From assembly GCF_905147365.1 (NCBI RefSeq), contig NC_056420.1, forward strand, positions 10,054,001 to 10,118,000: a DNA stretch of 64,000 bases. Direction: 5' to 3'. Positions 43,933 through 53,730 of this stretch are shown one piece after another. The notes under the pieces are model-generated. The model was not told the DNA's origin. It saw only the letters and a list, made by a program, of their open reading frames with translations, and did not search any database. This DNA comes from Aricia agestis. Its lineage: Eukaryota; Arthropoda; Insecta; Lepidoptera; Lycaenidae. Each line of letters starts with the position of its first letter. The stretch's first letter is position 1. The translations under genes were made by a program, and so were the position numbers.

Positions 43933-44268
43933 CAGGGGTCACCAATTAGTTTCGCTCGGGGTCCACATTAACACATGAAATGACCTTCGCGGTCTACACA
44001 TAAAAAAAAAAACTATTAAACAAAGGTATATTACAGAATTTACAACGGTATTTATTTACTGTATATCAATGAGAAAAGTGACAATAATTTTTGTAGCTAA
44101 TAATTATCTCTCTGATGTTTGGAGTGAAATTGGTGCAAGCTATTGATATTAAATCCTGGAGATGTTCATCAGTAAGTCGAGACCGAAATTCATTTTTAAC
44201 TATGTTCATCTTCGAAAATGCTTGGTCCGCACACAATGGGTCGGCGGTCTGCCATTTGGTGACCCCTG
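43933..44268 (-). mobile_element. Non-autonomous hAT (Charlie-like ends)
   Basis: Perfect 13-bp inverted ends, CAGGGGTCACCAA and TTGGTGACCCCTG. The flanks are CCCTAAAG (43925-43932) and TCCTAAAG (44269-44276), an 8-bp duplication with one mismatch. The 336-bp interior keeps the last part of a transposase frame. Confidence 0.87.
44066..44230 (-). pseudogene. C-terminal remnant of a hAT transposase
   Basis: The minus strand has an open stretch of 54 codons ending at TGA (44066-44068). It contains AFSKMNIVKNEFRSRLTDEH and then LQDLISIACTNFTPNIREI. hAT transposases end with a dimerisation region in which an FS..N..K...R..L block is followed by L..L....P.I. There is no start codon: the left end is just the inside of the inverted repeat. 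The piece therefore marks an internally deleted derivative of a full hAT element, not a gene. Matches are by eye. Confidence 0.75.
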
Positions 44269-44394
44269 TCCTAAAGTATTATCACTTAGTTTTGTTACAC
44301 CCTGTATATTTGTTCTTTTATCCTATTTTTTTTGTCACTGTTATGGTCCAAAACTCGATACTGTTTAGTTACGAAATCCGGACTAATATTTTAA

Positions 44395-44545
44395 ACGTGA
44401 AAGTGTCATGTCTGTCTGTTACCTCTTCACGCCTTAACCACTGAACCGATTTTGCTGGGTATGGAGATGCTTTGAGTCCCGGAAAAGGACATAGGACACT
44501 AGTTATCTGGGAAAAATGTACGGTCCCCACGCGATATAGAAATTT
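44395..44545 (-). repeat. RTE-like LINE 3' fragment
   Basis: Reverse blocks CTTCACGCCTTAACCACTGA, GGTATGGAGATGCTTTGAGT and GTACGGTCCCCACGCGATA. Confidence 0.72.
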
Positions 44546-44576
44546 TCATATAAATTAACATTAACATATATGAAGT

Positions 44577-44828
44577 TGTAGGCTACCAGGTTTTAAATAA
44601 AAGATTTAAGAACTTAAGTGGACTGTATTAAATAAGATTGCTAATATTACAAGGTAAGATCTGGTCGCCTACGATGACAATTATGGAATGCACGATGCAG
44701 TTGTCTAAAGTTTAAAAGTAAAAGTATATCTAATATAGCTGTGTAGTGTGCGCTCGCGCCTAAGGCGCATGCGCCGGCGCAGCTAGGAGAACGCGCCCCG
44801 CGCGCCCCGTTGCGGTGCAGCCGCAACA
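44577..44828 (-). repeat. 3' LTR of the BEL/Pao element
   Basis: On the minus strand it starts TGTTGCGGCTGCACCGCAAC and ends GGTAGCCTACA. It is split in composition: the first third is very GC-rich (GCGCGCGGGGCGCGTT), the rest AT-rich with AATAAA-type strings. Confidence 0.94.
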
Positions 44829-44854
44829 TACTGCCCGGGCCAAGTTGAAGGTAG

Positions 44855-47800
44855 TCAACTTGAACTGGTGGGAAGTGGACAAATGTTGTTGTAAGCCCGC
44901 TGGATGACACCCTTCTTTGTCTTGACTTCAGCAACCCGGCAAATGTTGTCTGGGCCTGTATGCAGCTTGGTAACGCGACCCAACTGCCACAGAAGAGGGG
45001 GCTGGCTCCTGTCGCGAACCAGCACCAAAGCACCGAGCTGCAAGCTATTGCTCGAAGTTCTCCACTTGGACTTCTGCTGGAGGAGAGAAATATACTCTGA
45101 TGAGAACCGTAGCCAAAAATGTTGTTTGAGTTTTTCGATTCTCTCGTAGCGTTGCAGACGATTTATGTTTGCATCTGCGACGTCAGGTCGAGGGACAGAT
45201 AATAGTGTTCGTCCTATGAGGAAGTGAGCAGGAGTCAAACATGTAAAATCGGATGGATCAAAGGAAAGAGGTGTTAATGGTCTAGAATTTAGGATACCTT
45301 CTATTTGAACCAGACACGTACACATCTCTTCATATGTTAAATGAGTAAGTGAAAGTACACGTCTCAGGTGATGCTTCACAGACTTAACAGCCGCTTCCCA
45401 TAATCCACCGAAGTGTGGGGAATAAGGGGGTATAGTTTTAAAGTCTATCCCATGTGTTGACATTTCAGTTGAAATATCGTCAGAGCAAGAATTGAAAAAT
45501 GATGCTATTTCGTTACTAGCTCCGACGAAGGTAGTGCCGTTATCGGAGTAAATGGTTTGAGGCTTGCCACGACGAGAAATGAAGCGAAAGAGAGCTGCCA
45601 GAAACGCCTCCTTGGAGAGGTCCGAGACGAGCTCTAAGTGTAGCGCCTTCACTGCAAAACACACAAAAATGCATATGTAAGATTTCACCAATTTAGCACC
45701 TCTGCCTTTACGGTCGGCAATCAACACTGGGCCACCGTAATCAATTCCGGTTTTCAAAAAAGGGAATTCTAAATGAGTTCTATCACTAGGTAGGTCTCCC
45801 ATAATGGGTTGAATGTGCCTAGATTTAAATCTAAAGCAACGCACGCAACTATGTACAACGCGCCTAGCGAGGTTCCTCCCCCCCAGTGGCCAATATTTTT
45901 GTCTTATGTAAGACAAAAGCAACTGAGGTCCTGCATGCAACAAATTAATATGCTCCTTATGAAAAATTATTTGTGTAACATGATGTTTACTGCAAAGTAA
46001 TATGGGATGTTTGACATCATAGGCATAAAAAGAATTATTAAGACGACCACCAACTCTTAGTAAGTTATTACTGTCTATAAATGGAGACAAGGAACATAAT
46101 CTACTCTTATTATAAAGAGGTTTGCCAGATTTAAGTGTAAAGTATTCATCTGGAAACATGCTTTGTTGAGCCAATAGTAATATACAGTTTTCTTGAACTA
46201 CGGGCCCTACCATTTGGATGTCATTAAATGACTTTCCAGATGTGGTTTTTGAAGAAGCGTTAAATACTACACGCAATTTTGTGGTAGTACTTGCCTCTCG
46301 AATAACGCCATGATGAGGCATGTAATAAGAAAAAGATTTTGTATTAGATGAGCGAGAAGGGCTCATATGATTTAAGTTTAGGTACTCGGTCATAAAAGCT
46401 AAATACCTATCTTTTAAAACTGGATTGCGCTGTAGCCTACGCTCAAGCGCTAAAAACTGATTTTTTGCTACATGATAAGAATCACCGAGAACCTCTGGTG
46501 ATTGTTTTAGAGGTATCGTAACGACGAAACGACCATCATCATTACGTCGTGTATTCTCTGCGAAACTTTTTTCACAACATTGTTCTTCTAAAGATAAATT
46601 GTACTTAGAAGGAATTGTCTCTAACTCCCAGAAACGCGTAAGCAATTCATCGGTCTGGACACTAAGGCAAGACAAAGTATTATTTGATTTTAAATTATTA
46701 TTATCTGAATTTATGTGTGTATAAGAAATTTTACCCGAAACTAGCCAGCCAAGTTTGGTTTGTTGCAACCTAGGTTGTTGCTCACCTAAATCAATGAATT
46801 TAGAACATAAGACGTCCCAAAATATATCTGCTCCTACCAATATGTCAATTGGAGAAGAGATGTAAAACGAAGGGTCAGCTAGTTTAATATTAAGAGGTAA
46901 TTTTAATGAATTTATGTTTATGTTACAAGAAGGTAACATATTTGTTATTTGAGGCAAAACGTAACATTGTAAATTAATTTTGTAGTCACTTGAAATTGAC
47001 TCTAAAGTAAGATTGCAAGACTCTGCACTGAAGGAAGTTTGATTATTAATACCTGTCACAGTGGAGCTTACGTTACGTCGTACCAAACCCAGCTTCTCAC
47101 AAAGATCCTGAGTTACAAAATGCGATGTGCTACCGCTGTCAAGTAGGATCCTGGCAGGATGTAGGTTTCCGTCAGCATCAGCCACTTTCACCATAGCTGT
47201 GGAAAGCAAAATGTGTGGTGTTAAATTTGATTCTAAATTTGTCGATAAAGCAATAGCTGAATTAGAATTTTCTAAGTCTTTGTGTAAAAGAGTGTTGTGC
47301 TTGTTAGCACAATACTTGCAATTTGATAATTTGCACTGTTTTTCTATGTGGCCAGGCTTTAAACAATTTTTACAAACTTGAAAATGTTTAATTTTTTGTA
47401 GACGTGCATCAATGTCTAAGTTTCTAAATTCCTGGCAATTAAATAAAAAGTGATTATTTTTACACATAGGACATGTTAAAGAATTTTTATTATTATCAGT
47501 AGTTTGTAGTTTGTAACTTTTTAGGTTATGTTTATTTTTATTATCTGTAAGTTGTAAATTTTGATTATTCTGTATATATTTATGTTTTTGTTCATGTTGC
47601 AAAGTATCTAATAAATCTGATCTATTTGTTAAGAAGCTTAAGAATTGTTTTAATGTCGGTGTAGAAGTTATTGTATTTCTTTGTTCTTCCCACTGACGAT
47701 ATGTAACACTGTCTAATTTCCTAGTCATAATATGAATTATGAGAACATCCCAGTGGTCTGTTGGTTGACCAAGTGAATTTAAGGCACATAAATTACGATT

Positions 47801-48508
47801 TGTGACATCAATTAAATTTCTGAGGGCAAAACAAGACTCATTTTGAATAGGTGGCAAATTAAAAATGGCGTTCACGTGATTGTTAACTAACAGGCGTTCA
47901 TTATCATACCTATTGGAAAGTAATTGCCACGCTATAACATAGTTATTCGAAGTAAATTCTAAGTTTTTAATAATTAGCGAAGCGCTGCCTTTCAAAGAAG
48001 CTCGCAAGTAATGAAATTTATTAATATCACTCAATTTAGAATTAGAATGAATAAGTGAAAGATACGTATCTCTAAATTCCAGCCAGTGTTGAAAGTCGCC
48101 ATCAAAGCTTGGTAAATTAATCTTAGGAAGTCTGATGAAATCATGCATAGCATCCACGTGGTCGACGCTCGCTTCAGACTGAGATAATTCACGATTACGG
48201 TGACGATCGTACTCATTTATCATTGTTCTTGCTGAAGCCATAAGCGAAAAATACTTTGATTCAAACTCCTCGCGTTCAAGAAGCATTTGATCCTCATCAT
48301 CCGATAACAGCTCTAACTCCGTCTGAAATCGATCGAAATCACTATGTACATTTTCAATTTTATTCACACGACATTCCAACTCAATATAATGATTTTCACT
48401 CAAGCTTTCACAATCACTTAAATTCTTTAGGAAGTTTTGGAATATTGTAAGCTTCCCCTTAAGGCTACCACGTTGTTTAATTAATTCTTTTATGCGAGAA
48501 TCACTCAT
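44855..48508 (-). CDS. BEL/Pao Gag-Pol polyprotein with RT and RNase H deleted
   Basis: The 1217-codon frame is open throughout. It begins with a coiled Gag (MSDSRIKELIKQRG), the DUF1759-type core around LPKINLPSFDGD (near 125), and three Cys/His clusters including CKNCLKPGHIEKQC (near 385). Protease follows as LLDSGSTSHFVT (near 458). RT starts normally (LRVVFNASSKTTSGKSFND, near 750) and reaches VGPVVQEN, but the next residues, ILLLAQQSMFPDE, belong to the start of the integrase region. The palm with YVDD and the whole RNase H are absent. Integrase is complete: finger HINLLHAG ... CVRCFRFK, then D, D and E in GIDYGGPV (about 923), IYSDNGTTF (about 988) and FGGLWEAAVK (about 1038), and a C-terminal DUF5641-like part ending 27 bp before the LTR. 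It could supply Gag, protease and integrase but not copy RNA. Confidence 0.93.
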   Translation of the reverse strand: MSDSRIKELIKQRGSLKGKLTIFQNFLKNLSDCESLSENHYIELECRVNKIENVHSDFDRFQTELELLSDDEDQMLLEREEFESKYFSLMASARTMINEYDRHRNRELSQSEASVDHVDAMHDFIRLPKINLPSFDGDFQHWLEFRDTYLSLIHSNSKLSDINKFHYLRASLKGSASLIIKNLEFTSNNYVIAWQLLSNRYDNERLLVNNHVNAIFNLPPIQNESCFALRNLIDVTNRNLCALNSLGQPTDHWDVLIIHIMTRKLDSVTYRQWEEQRNTITSTPTLKQFLSFLTNRSDLLDTLQHEQKHKYIQNNQNLQLTDNKNKHNLKSYKLQTTDNNKNSLTCPMCKNNHFLFNCQEFRNLDIDARLQKIKHFQVCKNCLKPGHIEKQCKLSNCKYCANKHNTLLHKDLENSNSAIALSTNLESNLTPHILLSTAMVKVADADGNLHPARILLDSGSTSHFVTQDLCEKLGLVRRNVSSTVTGINNQTSFSAESCNLTLESISSDYKINLQCYVLPQITNMLPSCNININSLKLPLNIKLADPSFYISSPIDILVGADIFWDVLCSKFIDLGEQQPRLQQTKLGWLVSGKISYTHINSDNNNLKSNNTLSCLSVQTDELLTRFWELETIPSKYNLSLEEQCCEKSFAENTRRNDDGRFVVTIPLKQSPEVLGDSYHVAKNQFLALERRLQRNPVLKDRYLAFMTEYLNLNHMSPSRSSNTKSFSYYMPHHGVIREASTTTKLRVVFNASSKTTSGKSFNDIQMVGPVVQENCILLLAQQSMFPDEYFTLKSGKPLYNKSRLCSLSPFIDSNNLLRVGGRLNNSFYAYDVKHPILLCSKHHVTQIIFHKEHINLLHAGPQLLLSYIRQKYWPLGGRNLARRVVHSCVRCFRFKSRHIQPIMGDLPSDRTHLEFPFLKTGIDYGGPVLIADRKGRGAKLVKSYICIFVCFAVKALHLELVSDLSKEAFLAALFRFISRRGKPQTIYSDNGTTFVGASNEIASFFNSCSDDISTEMSTHGIDFKTIPPYSPHFGGLWEAAVKSVKHHLRRVLSLTHLTYEEMCTCLVQIEGILNSRPLTPLSFDPSDFTCLTPAHFLIGRTLLSVPRPDVADANINRLQRYERIEKLKQHFWLRFSSEYISLLQQKSKWRTSSNSLQLGALVLVRDRSQPPLLWQLGRVTKLHTGPDNICRVAEVKTKKGVIQRAYNNICPLPTSSS
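46170..46205 (-). other. In-frame deletion junction in the BEL/Pao RT
   Basis: Codons for PVVQEN (RT motif before the first catalytic Asp) are followed at once by codons for CILLLAQQSM, normally found after RNase H. The join keeps frame. The missing part in an intact relative would be several hundred codons; the exact length cannot be read here. Confidence 0.85.
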
Positions 48509-49148
48509 TTTTTAAGAAAAACAAAGTTTTTACCTAATGATAAACTAATAATCAATACGTTTACGCACTTTAAAGCTTCAATATTGAATGCGACGCAACT
48601 ATGAACACGTGGTGCCCTTGAAAGTTGAAACAAAGGATTCCTTGTCAGCAAGGTAATAAAACTGTTTATGGGATTGTAATAAGGAACTTCGTACACTTTT
48701 AGATATAAAATAATTTAATATTAAGTGTAAAAGATGAAAGTTAGCAAGTTAAAATTAATTTTGGGAAAACTATTAGAGGTCAAACCTTAATTGTCAAGGA
48801 CGACCATTAAAAATGCTAAAAAATGACTTTAACATAAAAAACATGAAGAGATCACAATGTCTGATCCAAATAAAAGACAAGGAATTAGAAAGAAATGAAA
48901 GGAAAAGATATGGAACGGACTCACAAAATTAAATGCCCTTGAAATGACCGCGATGTCCTCCGATTGACTTTGCTGCGTCGGCAAGCAACTTCGCAGTTCA
49001 AGGTGCTCTCCAGATAGTCCAAGCTGTCCTCCAAGACCAAAGGTATCCTCGGTGCAGAAAATATATCTTCCTGTAGGTATCCTCCAGCGAAATTAGCCAA
49101 CTTGAATTTTATCCGTTGTGATGTCCCGTGGTTCTTGTATAATTATGA
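48509..49148 (-). other. 5' leader of the BEL/Pao element
   Basis: About 640 bp between primer site and Gag start without a long open frame. It presumably carries packaging signals, which cannot be seen. Confidence 0.5.
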
Positions 49149-49162
49149 CCGAAGAAGGACCA
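49149..49162 (-). promoter_or_regulatory. Putative primer-binding site of the BEL/Pao element
   Basis: Minus-strand TGGTCCTTCTTCGG begins five bases after the 5' LTR; TGG plus complement of a tRNA 3' end is expected here. The tRNA was not identified. Confidence 0.55.
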
Positions 49163-49167
49163 TTTTA

Positions 49168-49419
49168 TGTAGGCTACCAGGTTTTAAATAAAAGATTTAA
49201 GAACTTAAGTGGACTGTATTAAATAAGATTGCTAATATTACAAGGTAAGATCTGGTCGCCTACGATGACAATTATGGAATGCACGATGCAGTTGTCTAAA
49301 GTTTAAAAGTAAAAGTATATCTAATATAGCTGTGTAGTGTGCGCTCGCGCCTAAGGCGCATGCGCCGGCGCAGCTAGGAGAACGCGCCCCGCGCGCCCCG
49401 TTGCGGTGCAGCCGCAACA
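49168..49419 (-). repeat. 5' LTR of the BEL/Pao element
   Basis: Matches the 3' LTR across all 252 positions by eye. Confidence 0.94.
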
Positions 49420-49424
49420 TAAGT

Positions 49425-50094
49425 GTTATTTCGTTTTAAATAACTACATGTGTTATAGCTTGACGTACTGTTTGTGTGTCTGCCTTTGTTACTGTCGTAG
49501 CTCCCAAATAGATAAAACTATAGATTTTTGTATACTACAGTAGTTTAACTGTTATTAGAACAGAAATAATATAAACTGTTAAACGCTTTAATATTTTCCA
49601 AATAATCAGTTGTTTTATTACTGACCCGAAGAAAAGTCTAATAAGACTCTTCATTTATCAATAATAAAATTAGGCTAGTGCCTAGCACAAAACTTTAGTC
49701 ACAAAACAGGCTATGGCTTCCGAAATAATTATCGTTATAAAAATATTTCTTGCGTCGTATACACTGCTGGAAATTTAAATGTACATACACAGCGACAGAA
49801 AGGAATGCAGAATTGAAACAGTATATTAATTCTGGGCATAACATAGGTACATATTAACAGCAGTACGCTGGCAGCGTGCCCGACTTAGTGAAGTAAAAAC
49901 TTTCTCAAAACCCCCAAAAAATGGAGCGGAAATGTTTTAAAATGGCGACGAATTGGTTGAAATGATAACACGTAGCTTGTTGATAAGTTGGCTTTAGGTT
50001 ATTGGTATGAGCAAGCAATCTATATTAATGGTCATAATGTATTCTGCTTATAAACATAGGTAAAGAAAAAGCCATGTTAATATTAATAAATGTA
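49425..50094. other. Unassigned sequence
   Basis: Nothing recognised. Confidence 0.5.
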
Positions 50095-50365
50095 AAAATA
50101 GGTAGGAAAAAAAACTTGAGAGGTATCAAGGGACACCCGAATGGAACAAAGTTATTTCTTATGTTCAAAAAACCTGTATACATATTATACGCTCAAAAAA
50201 TTATTAAAAAAACGCCATCTATTGACGCCCAGGAATACTATCAACGCCCTCTGCATTTATTACCATGCCATATTACCATGCAGGTAAATAAAAAAGTGTC
50301 GAGGTCAAATAACGTTCTGTCTAACCTTTACGCCGAACGCGCAATGAGGAACTTCATTCCAAAAT
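50095..50365 (+). repeat. Unclassified repeat, second copy inverted at 56952
   Basis: AGGTATCAAGGGACACCCGAATG, TTATTTCTTATGTTCAAAAAACC, GGCGTCAATAGA-type and TTACGCCGAACGCGCAATGAG blocks reappear in reverse order on the other strand at 56952-57262. The open frame across it is not conserved between copies. Confidence 0.65.
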
Positions 50366-50423
50366 GCTACTTTTTGTTGCGCATAAATCTACAGATCCCG
50401 CGTAAATTCATTATATTTAATAT

Positions 50424-50463
50424 AATATGTTTTTCGCGAGTCCAAAGTCGCGAAAAACATATT
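50424..50463. repeat. Perfect 16-bp palindrome, 8-nt loop
   Basis: AATATGTTTTTCGCGA (50424-50439) and its complement (50448-50463). Confidence 0.88.
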
Positions 50464-51494
50464 TTATTGTGTTGTCCTTTTATTATAATTTAAAAATGTT
50501 ATAATGTATATAAACCGTATTTCCCTATAAGTTTAATGGTCAGGCTACCAAACTGTAAAATTAAGAAGTATTCAAAAAGTGCACATAATATGAAACGAAA
50601 GGCTTTCGCGTGGTTTCTGAGCATATTTTTTTAAATTGTATTAAAAAATTGTTATTTAAAACGTATGTTAAATAAACGAAGAATACAGAACCTTTTAAAA
50701 TATTCTCATTAATATAACAAGCCATTAAAATTAATAGTCAAATTACTTGGTAACTTTATAGGTTTAAATCCCTTGAAGGTCGCAAATTCTGTCTGAAGTC
50801 GCTCATTTATACTCAATTAGTAGGATCTGCGTCTAATGATTCAAATCTCTTATAACGTTATGCTATTACATTTTTTAACAATTTTAATTATCTCTAGTCT
50901 AATTTGAAAGTATCTCTTACAGTTAAAATGTTATTTTTTTGTGTAATTATTTTCCATTGTGCCTCTGTTGTTGTGCTACAATTTACTTTGAAATAAAATT
51001 TCTAGTTTCATGGGGTTGAAAATCTTAACTTCTGTGAAAATAAATATCAGTTAAAACTGTATTTGCATCTTTGCCGTGGTTAGTGTCGACTTACCACAAG
51101 AGGAGTTCACCTAAAATAAAGTAGAAACTTAATCTTCTAAGCAATTCCCAGTATTTATATTATATGGAACTCAATGACACAAAATTAACAATCTATACAA
51201 ATATTATAAATACGCACGTGTCTGTGTATATTTCTGTCTGTTAGGTACTACGCTTAAACTGTATAGCAGATTTTAGTTAAATTATGGTTGGAGATTTGTA
51301 TGTGTATTTGTAGGTTTAATGTGGCAAAATGCACAGGCCCGGCTTGATAAACGAATTTCAGCGCAATAAAGTCGCATCAACAGTATTTTTTTTTACTTTT
51401 TGCATAAATGACGGCTTTAGGGCCGGGAAAATGAGTTGCAATCAAAAAATGTGGATTTAATGTATAGTCAGGTTTGTTCTAATTTTTTTAGGAG
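50464..51494. other. Unassigned AT-rich sequence
   Basis: Nothing recognised apart from a weak RTE-like scrap near 51340-51380 (CCGGCTTGATAAACGAATTTCAGCG). Confidence 0.45.
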
Positions 51495-51542
51495 CCTGTG
51501 CTGTCCCACTGCTGGGCAAAGGGCTCCCCAAAGTTTTCCAAT
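51495..51542 (+). repeat. Short conserved LINE-associated block
   Basis: GAGCCTGTGCTGTCCCACTG followed by CTGGGCAAAGGGCTCCCCAA is a block widely seen in insect LINE remnants. Only this piece is present. Confidence 0.5.
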
Positions 51543-51910
51543 CTGTTGTTCTAATTACGAGGAAAAAATTAATAACTGTCTTCATGTTATAAAATGTTAG
51601 TTTTCTGGTTAATTCCCTCACGTCTTTATTTGTAAAGCTACACGGCTAGCTAATGCCTCTTAATATTCTGGTTTATTATCATACGGCGTAGGTTCAGATG
51701 TATTCAGGATTTATAGGTCTCTCGGAGACAGTTGCCAAAGACTTATCGAATCTTACATTATACGAAATCTGCACATTTACATGTACGTATAATTTATTGT
51801 ACCGACGTGTTATGTAATCCATACTAATGTTATACATGGAAAACGTGTCCTTTTCCTTTTCACGTTCAAACCTTCAAACCAATAATAATCTATGAAATAA
51901 TAATGATAAT

Positions 51911-52173
51911 ATATAAGCTATGGACGCTTCACACCACGTCAGTCTGGCCCCGTGCTAAGTACCTGAAGGACTTGTGTTACAGGTACCAGACTACTATACA
52001 TATATTTAAGATTTTTATTATATGATACATATATTTATCATATATATTTATCATATATTATACACATCCAGACCCAGGAACATTGAAAAATTTTTGTTCT
52101 GTCGGCGGGATTCGAACCCGCGACGCCCGGGTTGAGCTGACACACTCAACCAATTGAGCCACAGAGATCGTCG
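51911..52173 (-). mobile_element. tRNA-derived SINE, family 2
   Basis: The body is CACCACGTCAGTCTGGCCCC and CTGAAGGACTTGTGTTACAG; the head, in reverse, has CGGGATTCGAACCCGCGACG (B box) and CCAATTGAGCCACAGAG (A box). Confidence 0.82.
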
Positions 52174-52541
52174 TAGGTTCTACGCTTTTCATCTAGATAA
52201 GTAAATATACTAAATTTAGATGAAAAGCGTGCAGAATACTTGTGTTATAGGACAAATGATAAATTTTAATTACGATGTTGTATATTAGAGTACCTGAAAA
52301 TGATAAAAATATTATAAGGGCCTGTTACACCACTTCCTGGTAAATGATGAATAGGCTATCCACCAATTAATTTGACAGATCAAGTGTGGAGAATCTGTCA
52401 AAAAAGTTGTGAATAGCCTAGTAGCTATGTCCAATCTTCAATTTTCGTCATCAATTTTCATATTGGCGCATTCAATAATTGGATGCGTCAAGGAACGCAA
52501 CGCCAATATTGTCATTTTTGAAGTTTTGGATATGGTCAGAT

Positions 52542-52598
52542 TTTATGCAGCGAACGTGAGGCATGCGTCGTGGGCATGCCTCACGTTCGCTGCATAAA
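52542..52598. repeat. Perfect 25-bp palindrome, 7-nt loop
   Basis: Arms TTTATGCAGCGAACGTGAGG with CATGC (52542-52566) and the exact complement (52574-52598). It touches the left end of the nested foldback element. Confidence 0.9.
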
Positions 52599-52889
52599 GT
52601 TAATATACCTACCTAATGGAATAGAGCAACAATCTCGAGCTGTCAAACGTAACCAAAATTGGTTTTCATCTGTGTGAAAAATATGTGTACGTATACACTT
52701 ACACAAGCATGATTGAACATGAATTCTATGAGAATAAATTGTCAACGTGCGGCACGTGCCGACTGGACGTAAAAAAAAGATTGCTGCTGTCATGTATCAC
52801 ACGTCTCTTTTTACCACGCAGTGTTACTGATAGTGACATCTCTCTTGCTCAGGCCTTTGTTTCTCTATTCCGCTTGGTATATTAACTTT
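52596..52889. mobile_element. Foldback MITE F, nested
   Basis: AAAGTTAATATACCTACCTA ... GGAATAGAG on the left and CTCTATTCCGCTTGGTATAT ... AACTTT on the right. The partial copy at 14445 shares the left half. Confidence 0.75.
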
Positions 52890-53194
52890 ATGGTTCGCTG
52901 TTGACTGCGCTATAACGCATGCCCTTGACGAACAGAAAAAGGCACAGTGTGGACAAAGCTATTCGGCACTTTATCAGAAAGTGGTGAAACAGGCCCTAAG
53001 TAAAATAAAAGAATAACCTGCTTTAAAGTTTAAACTACCTTTTGTTATTTTTCAGCAGTCATTTCACACGTTTTCCTGTCGCATATATCTGATCTGTAAG
53101 CTCAAGACCAAAATTAACCAAATCAGTAATTTTAATCGCAATATGTATATTAGTATTATAAAAAGAAACATAATTATTATATAAATAATTATAT

Positions 53195-53271
53195 TATACA
53201 GAACTGACAAAAGTGTCATTCTGTCAATTTATCTTAAATTGACAGAATGACACTTTTGTCAGTTCTGTATA
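53195..53271. repeat. Perfect 37-bp palindrome, 3-nt loop
   Basis: The arms run 53195-53231 and 53235-53271, centred on TCT; the left arm starts TATACAGAACTGACAAAAGT. A related non-palindromic copy of the left arm (ATACAGAACAGAGAAAGGTT, then CATTCTGTCAATTTACC) follows at 53318-53354. Confidence 0.92.
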
Positions 53272-53572
53272 TAATATAATTATTTATTCTGTATAATATA
53301 ATATAAATAATTATATTATACAGAACAGAGAAAGGTTCATTCTGTCAATTTACCTTGTGATGGTAGAGAGGCTCTACAACTGTTCAGTATCGACTGGCGC
53401 TATTTTAAAATCACTGAATTATTGATACTTCCAGTTTTAAACGCGGAGTATTCACTTCGCGCTATTTCTACTTGGTATCGATTTGTGTGATTAAAATGCT
53501 GAGTTTATTGACTCGTAATAAATTGGCACAGATCTTTTGTATCCTTCATAATATTATTTAACATTTTTACTA

Positions 53573-53726
53573 GCCGGTCCCTAGACGATTAATTGCATTG
53601 TGCAATACCACGCTTCAATTTTATTGTTTATTTGACAATTAGATTGAAAGCGCCCGATGTTCAATATCAACCCTAGATGGTCAATATGTAATATTGCGCA
53701 ATAAAATTGCTCATCTAGGGGCCCGC
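53573..53726. mobile_element. Short foldback MITE
   Basis: GCCGGTCCCTAGACGATTAA and the inverted ATTGCTCATCTAGGGGCCCGC bound it; GCATTGTGCAAT pairs with ATTGCGCAATA inside. TA lies at each edge. Confidence 0.65.
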
Positions 53727-53730
53727 TTAA

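Larger units (their letters stand above)
43712..44306. mobile_element. Foldback element H1 with a nested hAT element
   Basis: The ends are ACAGGGTGTAACAAAAGTT and CTTAGTTTTGTTACACCCTGT. Inside, GTAGAGAGTTCACTGTGAAAG pairs with CTTTTACAGTGAACTCTATAC. Without the nested insertion it is about 250 bp, the same design as 55056-55312. The family may belong to Tc1/mariner, but the target duplication is unclear. Confidence 0.78.
44577..49419 (-). mobile_element. BEL/Pao LTR retrotransposon lacking the RT core
   Basis: Two 252-bp LTRs that look identical bound a 4843-bp element. The flanks GAAGT (44572-44576) and TAAGT (49420-49424) are an imperfect 5-bp duplication. A primer site lies near the 5' LTR, with one long frame between. 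An in-frame deletion removed most of RT and RNase H. Fresh LTRs on a defective element suggest either movement with help from an intact relative or a deletion after a very recent insertion. Confidence 0.93.
52319..52996. mobile_element. Harbinger-like MITE interrupted by another foldback element
   Basis: TAA flanks both sides (52316-52318, 52997-52999). The ends are GGGCCTGTTACACCACTTCC and GGTGAAACAGGCCC. A compact 130-bp relative without insertions is at 59595-59724. The middle holds a palindrome and a complete second foldback element. Confidence 0.78.

Noticed and set aside
44647..45033. 128-codon minus-strand frame at the end of the BEL element
   Set aside because: Overlaps the integrase C-terminus and the LTR in another frame; the LTR part recurs at 49238-49420 for the same reason.
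50074..50493. 139-codon open frame
   Set aside because: Runs through an unclassified repeat whose other copy (56952-57262) does not keep the frame.
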